Source: Heracleum sosnowskyi | Taxonomy: Eukaryota > Streptophyta > Magnoliopsida > Apiales > Apiaceae | Length of the DNA stretch: 64,000 nucleotides | NCBI GenBank assembly: GCA_030848705.1 | Contig: JAUIZM010000024.1 | Span: 1,178,001 to 1,242,000, forward strand | Direction: 5' to 3' | Part shown: piece by piece, positions 1 through 8,671 of the stretch | How positions within the stretch are numbered: the first letter of the stretch is position 1 | Layout of the letters: each line of letters begins with the position of its first letter | Made by a program: the position numbers and the translations under genes | Notes under the pieces: model-generated | The model's database searches: none | Told to the model about the DNA's origin: nothing | The model's input: the letters and a program-made list of their open reading frames with translations, nothing else

Positions 1-182
1 AACAAGACAATAAAGAAGCTCTAAATTGATTACTTGTTGAATAAGTCGGGAATAAAGCTTCACCTGATTTTCATTCATTTATTGAGAGTAACCATAAATC
101 CTAACAAGTCAATAACGAGGCTCACAAGTTTTATCCTTATTCTACATGTAAGTATCTAAGCTCCAAACAAATTTTATGTTTA
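1..182. repeat. Monomer class P (this copy is the P* variant), representative
   Basis: 182-bp unit. It is diagnosed by aagcttcacctg at about 55-66, caataacgaggctcac in the second half and ctccaaacaaa near the end. The P* variant, seen here, carries accataaatcc where most P copies have accctaaatcc, which removes the CCCTAAA word. P usually follows Y and precedes Q, Q2 or X. Other recurring P sub-variants are aacgcggctc (units at 3615, 5421, 12828, 14093), gagagaaaccc (6144, 8490, 35769, 37033, 42269, 46242), gctctgaattg (20779, 22045, 24036) and cacatgtttta (54558, 57449, 62148). These sub-variants work as tags for tracing duplications. Confidence 0.95.
35..51 (+). promoter_or_regulatory. CENP-B-box-like 17-mer (representative; once per non-Y monomer)
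   Basis: The 17 bases are tgttgaataagtcggga. The mammalian CENP-B box core is NTTCGNNNNANNCGGGN. Aligned without gaps, 7 of the 9 core positions agree: the second T and the G of TTCG, the central A, and all of CGGG. The mismatches are G for the first T, and T for C. The same 17-mer is at the same monomer position in nearly all P, Q, Q2, R, S and X units (for example 399-415 in X). In Y it is replaced by a version lacking CGGG. The resemblance is seen directly; binding by any protein is inference, and plants have no established CENP-B orthologue with this role. Confidence 0.4.
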
Positions 183-185
183 AAC
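178..185. other. GTTTAAAC junction word (representative)
   Basis: The junction between most monomers reads tgtttaaacaag, giving an 8-bp palindrome. It is present after nearly all P, Q, S and Y units. It is absent after Q2 and most R units (gttaaaac) and at X-to-Y junctions (atttaaaaagt). Its presence or absence is therefore a physical marker of the monomer order. Confidence 0.85.
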
Positions 186-364
186 AAGACAATAAAGAAG
201 CTCTAAATTGATTACTTGTTGAATAAGTCGGGAATAAAGCTTTACGTGATTTTCATTCATTTATTGAGAGTAACCCTAAATCCTAACAAGTCAATGACGA
301 AGATCACAAGTTTTATCCTTATTCTACATGTAAGTATCTAAGCTCCAAACAAATTTTATGTTTA
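183..364. repeat. Monomer class Q, representative
   Basis: 182-bp unit recognised by aagctttacgtgatt and caatgacgaagatcac. The gaagatcac change separates it from S (gaggctcac) and R (gaagctcac). It nearly always sits directly before X and after P or Y. The X monomer that follows begins with the aaatggattac head rather than aaattgattac. A sub-variant with aataacgaagatc occurs at units 27289, 29094, 32343, 35228 and 41728. Another, with gggaaaaaagc and agtacccct, occurs at 35951, 37215 and 42451. Confidence 0.93.
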
Positions 365-445
365 AACAAGACAATAAAGAAGCTCTAAATGGATTACTTG
401 TTGAATAAGTCGGGAATAAAGCTCTAAGTGGTTTGGATTGAGAGG

Positions 446-454
446 AAACCCTAA
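446..454 (+). promoter_or_regulatory. Telo-box word AAACCCTAA in X (representative)
   Basis: The nine bases aaaccctaa occur at the same place in nearly all ~102 X monomers. Exceptions include the copies at about 991 and 9662, where ccctgaaa destroys it. P copies with gagagaaaccctaaatcc also contain it. The other classes have the close relative taaccctaaa. AAACCCTAA is the plant telo-box, bound by TRB-type Myb proteins in known cases. Here it may simply be a chance word fixed by amplification. Confidence 0.35.
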
Positions 455-492
455 AATCTAAAAAGTTGGTAATGTGTATATGAAATTAATTG

Positions 493-505
493 CTTATTCA
501 ATAAG
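493..505. other. Perfect 6-bp dyad with 1-bp spacer in X (representative)
   Basis: Each X monomer contains cttattcaataag, a perfect inverted repeat of cttatt around a central C. It extends imperfectly outward (ttg on the left, taa on the right). The matching place in the first half of monomers reads cttgttgaataag, which is only partly symmetric. One X copy at about 18194-18208 has attt in place of attg just outside the dyad; the dyad itself is intact. Short dyads are a known feature of some centromeric satellites, but a function here is inference. Confidence 0.55.
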
Positions 506-541
506 TAAATATTCAAGGGTAAATCAAGTTCATTTTTATTT

Positions 542-723
542 AAAAAGTCAATAATGAAGCTCTAAATGAATTTCTTGTAAAATAAGTGAAGAATAAAGCT
601 TTACGTGATTTTCATTCATTTATTGAGAGTAACCCTAAATCCTAACAAGTCAATGACGAGGCTCACAAGTTTTATCCTTATTCTACATGTAAGTATCTAA
701 GCTCCAAACAAATTTAATGTTTA
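542..723. repeat. Monomer class Y, representative
   Basis: 182-bp unit starting aaaaagtcaataatgaagct and carrying cttgtaaaataagtcaagaa (or aagtgaag, as in this copy) where every other class has cttgttgaataagtcggga. The remainder matches S: tttacgtg, gacgaggctc, then ctccaagcaaa or ctccaaacaaa. Y occurs only immediately after X, so X plus Y make an obligate 359-bp dimer. The Y head may have diverged together with X. A gactttcttg sub-variant tags units 2892, 11563, 12105, 56367, 59258 and the partial last unit at 63957. An aatttcctg sub-variant tags 29994, 33242, 36310, 37574 and 42810. Confidence 0.95.
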
Positions 724-905
724 AACAAGACAATAAAGAAGCTCTAAATTGATTACTTGTTGAATAAGTCGGGAATAAAGCTTTACGTGATTTTCATTCA
801 TTTATTGAGAGTAACCCTAAATCCTAACAAGTCAATGACGAGGCTCACAAGTTTTATCCTTATTCTACATGTAAGTATCTAAGCTCCAAACAAATTTTAT
901 GTTTA
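724..905. repeat. Monomer class S, representative
   Basis: 182-bp unit with a P/Q-type head (cttgttgaataagtcgggaa), tttacgtg, and a Y-type second half (gacgaggctc, ctccaaacaaa). It can be read as a P/Q head joined to a Y tail. Copies were mapped at 724, 5603, 7049, 9395, 47147, 49318, 49859, 51305, 51846 and 54017, mostly inside the P*-led cassette. The copies at 49318, 51305 and 54017 share two further changes (tttaaagaagac and ttgtttaataag). Confidence 0.88.
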
Positions 906-1446
906 AACAAGACAATAAAGAAGCTCTAAATTGATTACTTGTTGAATAAGTCGGGAATAAAGCTCTAAGTGGTTTGGATTGAGAGGAAACCCTGAAATCT
1001 AAAAAGTTGGTAATGTGTATATGAAATTAATTGCTTATTCAATAAGTAAATATTCAAGGGTAAATCAAGTTCATTTTTATTTAAAAAGTCAATAATGAAG
1101 CTCTAAATGAATTTCTTGTAAAATAAGTCAAGAATAAAGCTTTACGTGATTTTCATTCATTTATTGAGAGTAACCCTAAATCCTAACAAGTCAATGACGA
1201 GGCTCACAAGTTTTATCCTTATTCTACATGTAAGTATCTAAGCTCCAAGCAAATTTTATGTTTAAACAAGACAATAAAGAAGCTCTAAATTGATTACTTG
1301 TTGAATAAGTCGGGAATAAAGCTTCACCTGATTTTCATTCATTTATTGAGAGTAACCCTAAATCCTAACAAGTCAATAACGAGGCTCACAAGTTTTATCC
1401 TTATTCTACATGTAAGTATCTAAGCTCCAAACAAATTTTATGTTTA

Positions 1447-1630
1447 AACAAGACAATAAAGAAGCTCTAAATTGATTACTTGTTGAATAAGTCGGGAATA
1501 AAGCTTTACGTGATTTTCATTCATTTATTGAGAGTAACCCTAAATCCTAACAAAAGTCAATGACGAAGCTCACAAGTTTTATCCTTATTCTACATGTAAG
1601 TATCTAAGCTCCAAACAAATTTTATGTTAA
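1447..1630. repeat. Monomer class Q2, 184 bp, representative
   Basis: 184-bp unit, the longest class. The extra 2 bp are in cctaacaaaagtcaatg, where the other classes have cctaacaagtcaatg. It has tttacgtg and gacgaagctcac, and it ends tatgttaaaac instead of tatgtttaaac, so the junction with the next monomer lacks the GTTTAAAC word. It is always followed by X with the aaatgg head. The copy at 11745 is 183 bp because it has gacgaactcac. Two copies (18970 and 22227) have ttaggtg in place of ttacgtg. Confidence 0.93.
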
Positions 1631-4600
1631 AACAAGACAATAAAGAAGCTCTAAATGGATTACTTGTTGAATAAGTCGGGAATAAAGCTCTAAGTGGTTT
1701 GGATTGAGAGGAAACCCTAAAATCTAAAAAGTTGGTAATGTGTATATGAAATTAATTGCTTATTCAATAAGTAAATATTCAAGGGTAAATCAAGTTCATT
1801 TTTATTTAAAAAGTCAATAATGAAGCTCTAAATGAATTTCTTGTAAAATAAGTCAAGAATAAAGCTTTACGTGATTTTCATTCATTTATTGAGAGTAACC
1901 CTAAATCCTAACAAGTCAATGACGAGGCTCACAAGTTTTATCCTTATTCTACATGTAAGTATCTAAGCTCCAAGCAAATTTTATGTTTAAACAAGACAAT
2001 AAAGAAGCTCTAAATTGATTACTTGTTGAATAAGTCGGGAATAAAGCTTCACCTGATTTTCATTCATTTATTGAGAGTAACCCTAAATCCTAACAAGTCA
2101 ATAACGAGGCTCACAAGTTTTATCCTTATTCTACATGTAAGTATCTAAGCTCCAAACAAATTTTATGTTTAAACAAGACAATAAAGAAGCTCTAAATTGA
2201 TTACTTGTTGAATAAGTCGGGAATAAAGCTCTAAGTGGTTTGGATTGAGAGGAAACCCTAAAATCTAAAAAGTTGGTAATGTGTATATGAAATTAATTGC
2301 TTATTCAATAAGTAAATATTCAAGGGTAAATCAAGTTTATTTTTATTTAAAAAGTCAATAATGAAGCTCTAAATGAATTTCTTGTAAAATAAGTCAAGAA
2401 TAAAGCTTTACGTGATTTTCATTCATTTATTGAGAGTAACCCTAAATCCTAACAAGTCAATGACGAGGCTCACAAGTTTTATCCTTATTCTACATGTAAG
2501 TATCTAAGCTCCAAGCAAATTTTATGTTTAAACAAGACAATAAAGAAGCTCTAAATTGATTACTTGTTGAATAAGTCGGGAATAAAGCTTTACGTGATTT
2601 TCATTCATTTATTGAGAGTAACCCTAAATCCTAACAAAAGTCAATGACGAAGCTCACAAGTTTTATCCTTATTCTACATGTAAGTATCTAAGCTCCAAAC
2701 AAATTTTATGTTAAAACAAGACAATAAAGAAGCTCTAAATGGATTACTTGTTGAATAAGTCGGGAATAAAGCTCTAAGTGGTTTGGATTGAGAGGAAACC
2801 CTAAAATCTAAAAAGTTGGTAATGTGTATATGAAATTAATTGCTTATTCAATAAGTAAATATTCAAGGGTAAATCAAGTTCATTTTTATTTAAAAAGTCA
2901 ATAATGAAGCTCTAAATGACTTTCTTGTAAAATAAGTGAAGAATAAAGCTTTACGTGATTTTCATTCATTTATTGAGAGTAACCCTAAATCCTAACAAGT
3001 CAATGACGAGGCTCACAAGTTTTATCCTTATTCTACATGTAAGTATCTAAGCTCCAAGCAAATTTTATGTTTAAACAAGACAATAAAGAAGCTCTAAATT
3101 GATTACTTGTTGAATAAGTCGGGAATAAAGCTTCACCTGATTTTCATTCATTTATTGAGAGTAACCCTAAATCCTAACAAGTCAATAACGAGGCTCACAA
3201 GTTTTATCCTTATTCTACATGTAAGTATCTAAGCTCCAAACAAATTTTATGTTTAAACAAGACAATAAAGAAGCTCTAAATTGATTACTTGTTGAATAAG
3301 TCGGGAATAAAGCTCTAAGTGGTTTGGATTGAGAGGAAACCCTAAAATCTAAAAAGTTGGTAATGTGTATATGAAATTAATTGCTTATTCAATAAGTAAA
3401 TATTCAAGGGTAAATCAAGTTCATTTTTATTTAAAAAGTCAATAATGAAGCTCTAAATGAATTTCTTGTAAAATAAGTCAAGAATAAAGCTTTACGTGAT
3501 TTTCATTCATTTATTGAGAGTAACCCTAAATCCTAACAAGTCAATGACGAGGCTCACAAGTTTTATCCTTATTCTACATGTAAGTATCTAAGCTCCAAGC
3601 AAATTTTATGTTTAAACAAGACAATAAAGAAGCTCTAAATTGATTACTTGTTGAATAAGTCGGGAATAAAGCTTCACCTGATTTTCATTCATTTATTGAG
3701 AGTAACCCTAAATCCTAACAAGTCAATAACGCGGCTCACAAGTTTTATCCTTATTCTACATGTAAGTATCTAAGCTCCAAACAAATTTTATGTTTAAACA
3801 AGACAATAAAGAAGCTCTAAATTGATTACTTGTTGAATAAGTCGGGAATAAAGCTTTACGTGATTTTCATTCATTTATTGAGAGTAACCCTAAATCCTAA
3901 CAAAAGTCAATGACGAAGCTCACAAGTTTTATCCTTATTCTACATGTAAGTATCTAAGCTCCAAACAAAGTTTATGTTAAAACAAGACAATAAAGAAGCT
4001 CTAAATGGATTACTTGTTGAATAAGTCGGGAATAAAGCTCTAAGTGGTTTGGATTGAGAGGAAACCCTAAAATCTAAAAAGTTGGTAATGTGTATATGAA
4101 ATTAATTGCTTATTCAATAAGTAAATATTCAAGGGTAAATCAAGTTCATTTTTATTTAAAAAGTCAATAATGAAGCTCTAAATGAATTTCTTGTAAAATA
4201 AGTCAAGAATAAAGCTTTACGTGATTTTCATTCATTTATTGAGAGTAACCCTAAATCCTAACAAGTCAATGACGAGGCTCACAAGTTTTATCCTTATTCT
4301 ACATGTAAGTATCTAAGCTCCAAGCAAATTTTATGTTTAAACAAGACAATAAAGAAGCTCTAAATTGATTACTTGTTGAATAAGTCGGGAATAAAGCTTC
4401 ACCTGATTTTCATTCATTTATTGAGAGTAACCTTAAATCCTAACAAGTCAATAACGAGGCTCACAAGTTTTATCCTTATTCTACATGTAAGTATCTAAGC
4501 TCCAAACAAATTTTATGTTTAAACAAGACAATAAAGAAGCTCTAAATTGATTACTTGTTGAATAAGTCGGGAATAAAGCTCTAAGTGGTTTGGATTGAGA

Positions 4601-6325
4601 GGAAACCCTAAAATCTAAAAGTTGGTAATGTGTATATGAAATTAATTGCTTATTCAATAAGTAAATATTCAAGGGTAAATCAAGTTCATTTTTATTTAAA
4701 AAGTCAATAATGAAGCTCTAAATGAATTTCTTGTAAAATAAGTCAAGAATAAAGCTTTACGTGATTTTCATTCATTTATTGAGAGTAACCCTAAATCCTA
4801 ACAAGTCAATGACGAGGCTCACAAGTTTTATCCTTATTCTACATGTAAGTATCTAAGCTCCAAGCAAATTTTATGTTTAAACAAGACAATAAAGAAGCTC
4901 TAAATTGATTACTTGTTGAATAAGTCGGGAATAAAGCTTCACCTGATTTTCATTCATTTATTGAGAGTAACCCTAAATCCTAACAAGTCAATAACGAGGC
5001 TCACAAGTTTTATCCTTATTCTACATGTAAGTATCTAAGCTCCAAACAAATTTTATGTTTAAACAAGACAATAAAGAAGCTCTAAATTGATTACTTGTTG
5101 AATAAGTCGGGAATAAAGCTCTAAGTGGTTTGGATTGAGAGGAAACCCTAAAATCTAAAAAGTTGGTAATGTGTATATGAAATTAATTGCTTATTCAATA
5201 AGTAAATATTCAAGGGTAAATCAAGTTCATTTTTATTTAAAAGGTCAATAATGAAGCTCTAAATGAATTTCTTGTAAAATAAGTCAAGAATAAAGCTTTA
5301 CGTGATTTTCATTCATTTATTGAGAGTAACCCTAAATCCTAACATGTCAATGACGAGGCTCACAAGTTTTATCCTTATTCTACATGTAAGTATCTAAGCT
5401 CCAAGCAAATTTTATGTTTAAACAAGACAATAAAGAAGCTCTAAATTGATTACTTGTTGAATAAGTCGGGAATAAAGCTTCACCTGATTTTCATTCATTT
5501 ATTGAGAGTAACCCTAAATCCTAACAAGTCAATAACGCGGCTCACAAGTTTTATCCTTATTCTACATGTAAGTATCTAAGCTCCAAACAAATTTTATGTT
5601 TAAACAAGACAATAAAGAAGCTCTAAATTGATTACTTGTTGAATAAGTCGGGAATAAAGCTTTACGTGATTTTCATTCATTTATTGAGAGTAACCCTAAA
5701 TCCTAACAAGTCAATGACGAGGCTCACAAGTTTTATCCTTATTCTACATGTAAGTATCTAAGCTCCAAACAAATTTTATGTTTAAACAAGACAATAAAGA
5801 AGCTCTAAATTGATTACTTGTTGAATAAGTCGGGAATAAAGCTCTAAGTGGTTTGGATTGAGAGGAAACCCTAAAATCTAAAAAGTTGGTAATGTGTATA
5901 TGAAATTAATTGCTTATTCAATAAGTAAATATTCAAGGGTAAATCAAGTTCATTTTTATTTAAAAGGTCAATAATGAAGCTCTAAATGAATTTCTTGTAA
6001 AATAAGTCAAGAATAAAGCTTTACGTGATTTTCATTCATTTATTGAGAGTAACCCTAAATCCTAACAAGTCAATGACGAGGCTCACAAGTTTTATCCTTA
6101 TTCTACATGTAAGTATCTAAGCTCCAAGCAAATTTTATGTTTAAACAAGACAATAAAGAAGCTCTAAATTGATTACTTGTTGAATAAGTCGGGAATAAAG
6201 CTTCACCTGATTTTCATTCATTTATTGAGAGAAACCCTAAATCCTAACAAGTCAATAACGAGGCTCACAAGTTTTATCCTTATTCTACATGTAAGTATCT
6301 AAGCTCCAAACAAATTTTATGTTTA

Positions 6326-8671
6326 AACAAGACAATAAAGAAGCTCTAAATTGATTACTTGTTGAATAAGTCGGGAATAAAGCTTCACCTGATTTTCATT
6401 CATTTATTGAGAGTAACCATAAATCCTAACAAGTCAATAACGAGGCTCACAAGTTTTATCCTTATTCTACATGTAAGTATCTAAGCTCCAAACAAATTTT
6501 ATGTTTAAACAAGACAATAAAGAAGCTCTAAATTGATTACTTGTTGAATAAGTCGGGAATAAAGCTTTACGTGATTTTCATTCATTTATTGAGAGTAACC
6601 CTAAATCCTAACAAGTCAATGACGAAGATCACAAGTTTTATCCTTATTCTACATGTAAGTATCTAAGCTCCAAACAAATTTTATGTTTAAACAAGACAAT
6701 AAAGAAGCTCTAAATGGATTACTTGTTGAATAAGTCGGGAATAAAGCTCTAAGTGGTTTGGATTGAGAGGAAACCCTAAAATCTAAAAAGTTGGTAATGT
6801 GTATATGAAATTAATTGCTTATTCAATAAGTAAATATTCAAGGGTAAATCAAGTTCATTTTTATTTAAAAAGTCAATAATGAAGCTCTAAATGAATTTCT
6901 TGTAAAATAAGTGAAGAATAAAGCTTTACGTGATTTTCATTCATTTATTGAGAGTAACCCTAAATCCTAACAAGTCAATGACGAGGCTCACAAGTTTTAT
7001 CCTTATTCTACATGTAAGTATCTAAGCTCCAAACAAATTTTATGTTTAAACAAGACAATAAAGAAGCTCTAAATTGATTACTTGTTGAATAAGTCGGGAA
7101 TAAAGCTTTACGTGATTTTCATTCATTTATTGAGAGTAACCCTAAATCCTAACAAGTCAATGACGAGGCTCACAAGTTTTATCCTTATTCTACATGTAAG
7201 TATCTAAGCTCCAAACAAATTTTATGTTTAAACAAGACAATAAAGAAGCTCTAAATTGATTACTTGTTGAATAAGTCGGGAATAAAGCTCTAAGTGGTTT
7301 GGATTGAGAGGAAACCCTAAAATCTAAAAAGTTGGTAATGTGTATATGAAATTAATTGCTTATTCAATAAGTAAATATTCAAGGGTAAATCAAGTTCATT
7401 TTTATTTAAAAAGTCAATAATGAAGCTCTAAATGAATTTCTTGTAAAATAAGTCAAGAATAAAGCTTTACGTGATTTTCATTCATTTATTGAGAGTAACC
7501 CTAAATCCTAACAAGTCAATGACGAGGCTCACAAGTTTTATCCTTATTCTACATGTAAGTATCTAAGCTCCAAGCAAATTTTATGTTTAAACAAGACAAT
7601 AAAGAAGCTCTAAATTGATTACTTGTTGAATAAGTCGGGAATAAAGCTCTAAGTGGTTTGGATTGAGAGGAAACCCTAAAATCTAAAAAGTTGGTAATGT
7701 GTATATGAAATTAATTGCTTATTCAATAAGTAAATATCTAAGGGTAAATCAAGTTTATTTTTATTTAAAAAGTCAATAATGAAGCTCTAAATGAATTTCT
7801 TGTAAAATAAGTCAAGAATAAAGCTTTACGTGATTTTCATTCATTTATTGAGAGTAACCCTAAATCCTAACAAGTCAATGACGAGGCTCACAAGTTTTAT
7901 CCTTATTCTACATGTAAGTATCTAAGCTCCAAACAAATTTTATGTTTAAACAAGACAATAAAGAAGCTCTAAATTGATTACTTGTTGAATAAGTCGGGAA
8001 TAAAGCTTTACGTGATTTTCATTCATTTATTGAGAGTAACCCTAAATCCTAACAAGTCAATGACGAAGCTCACAAGTTTTATCCTTATTCTACATGTAAG
8101 TATCTAAGCTCCAAACAAATTTTATGTTAAAACAAGACAATAAAGAAGCTCTAAATGGATTACTTGTTGAATAAGTCGGGAATAAAGCTCTAGGTGGTTT
8201 GGATTGAGAGGAAACCCTAAAATCTAAAAAGTTGGTAATGTGTATATGAAATTAATTGCTTATTCAATAAGTAAATATTCAAGGGTAAATCAAGTTCATT
8301 TTTATTTAAAAAGTCAATAATGAAGCTCTAAATGAATTTCTTGTAAAATAAGTCAAGAATAAAGCTTTACGTGATTTTCATTCATTTATTGAGAGTAACC
8401 CTAAATCCTAACAAGTCAATGACGAGGCTCACAAGTTTTATCCTTATTCTACATGTAAGTATCTAAGCTCCAAGCAAATTTTATGTTTAAACAAGACAAT
8501 AAAGAAGCTCTAAATTGATTACTTGTTGAATAAGTCGGGAATAAAGCTTCACCTGATTTTCATTCATTTATTGAGAGAAACCCTAAATCCTAACAAGTCA
8601 ATAACGAGGCTCACAAGTTTTATCCTTATTCTACATGTAAGTATCTAAGCTCCAAACAAATTTTATGTTTA
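6326..8671. repeat. Higher-order segment 2 (13 monomers) with P* cassette
   Basis: Monomer order: P* Q XY S XY XY R XY P. The first 1264 bp repeat the cassette found at position 1. A direct XY-XY junction follows at about 7590, with no intervening monomer. Units 7590 (atatctaaggg and caagtttatt) and 8131 (ctaggtgg) reappear in the same order at 45342 and 45883, tying this stretch to one 37.75 kb away. Confidence 0.9.
7949..8130. repeat. Monomer class R, representative
   Basis: 182-bp relative of Q2 that lacks the 2-bp insertion: tttacgtg, cctaacaagtcaatgacgaagctc, and usually a gttaaaac end. Copies were mapped at 7949, 31442, 31624, 34506, 37756, 38478, 40465, 41006, 42992, 43714 and 45701, concentrated in 31-46 kb. 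Units 34506 and 41006 are 181 bp (accctaattctaac) and also carry ttacttattgaataag. Unit 31624 is 178 bp after a 4-bp loss in ttcattcattgagag. Confidence 0.88.

Larger units (their letters stand above)
365..541. repeat. Monomer class X, 177 bp, representative
   Basis: This is the most distinct class. The first ~57 bp match P and Q. After aagctc it reads taagtggtttggattgagag, then aaaccctaaaatc, then a unique second half that includes attgcttattcaataagtaa and attcaagggtaaatcaag. The telo-box word AAACCCTAA is at about 446-454. Length is 177 bp, or 176 in units 4522, 13735 and 15000, where one A is lost from aaaatctaaaaagttgg. About 102 X copies were counted and each is followed by Y. The only CpG in X is in gtcggg. 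A sub-variant atatctaaggg replaces atattcaaggg in units 7590, 20420, 23677, 26207, 28012, 29817, 33065, 36133, 37397, 40106, 42633 and 45342. Confidence 0.95.
1..6325. repeat. Higher-order segment 1 (35 monomers)
   Basis: Monomer order: P* Q XY S XY P Q2 XY P XY Q2 XY P XY P Q2 XY P XY P XY P S XY P. It opens with the P*-led seven-monomer cassette (1-1264). From 1 to about 5240 it matches 8672 onward, except for expansions in the second copy. Its later part, units 5239 to 6144, carries private tags (aaaaggtcaataatg in Y units 5239 and 5962; cctaacatgtcaatg near 5340). X unit 4522 is 176 bp. Confidence 0.9.

Noticed and set aside
55..66. G-box or other ACGT-core promoter element (ttacgtga) as evidence of transcription units
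   Set aside because: It is a short word fixed in several monomer classes, with no TATA, start or coding sequence downstream. In P it is changed to cacctg. No support for a promoter.
399..415. True functional CENP-B box
   Set aside because: Two of nine core bases mismatch in every copy and no binding protein is known for this host. I kept it only as a resemblance to test.
4481..4672. 63-codon open frame on the minus strand (same frame and sequence at 13694-13885 and 14959-15150)
   Set aside because: It spans the end of a P unit and most of a 176-bp X unit, and exists only because one A is missing there; X copies of 177 bp do not have it. No ribosome-binding or promoter context, no recognisable motif, and its three copies come from block duplication. 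It is a satellite by-product, not a gene.
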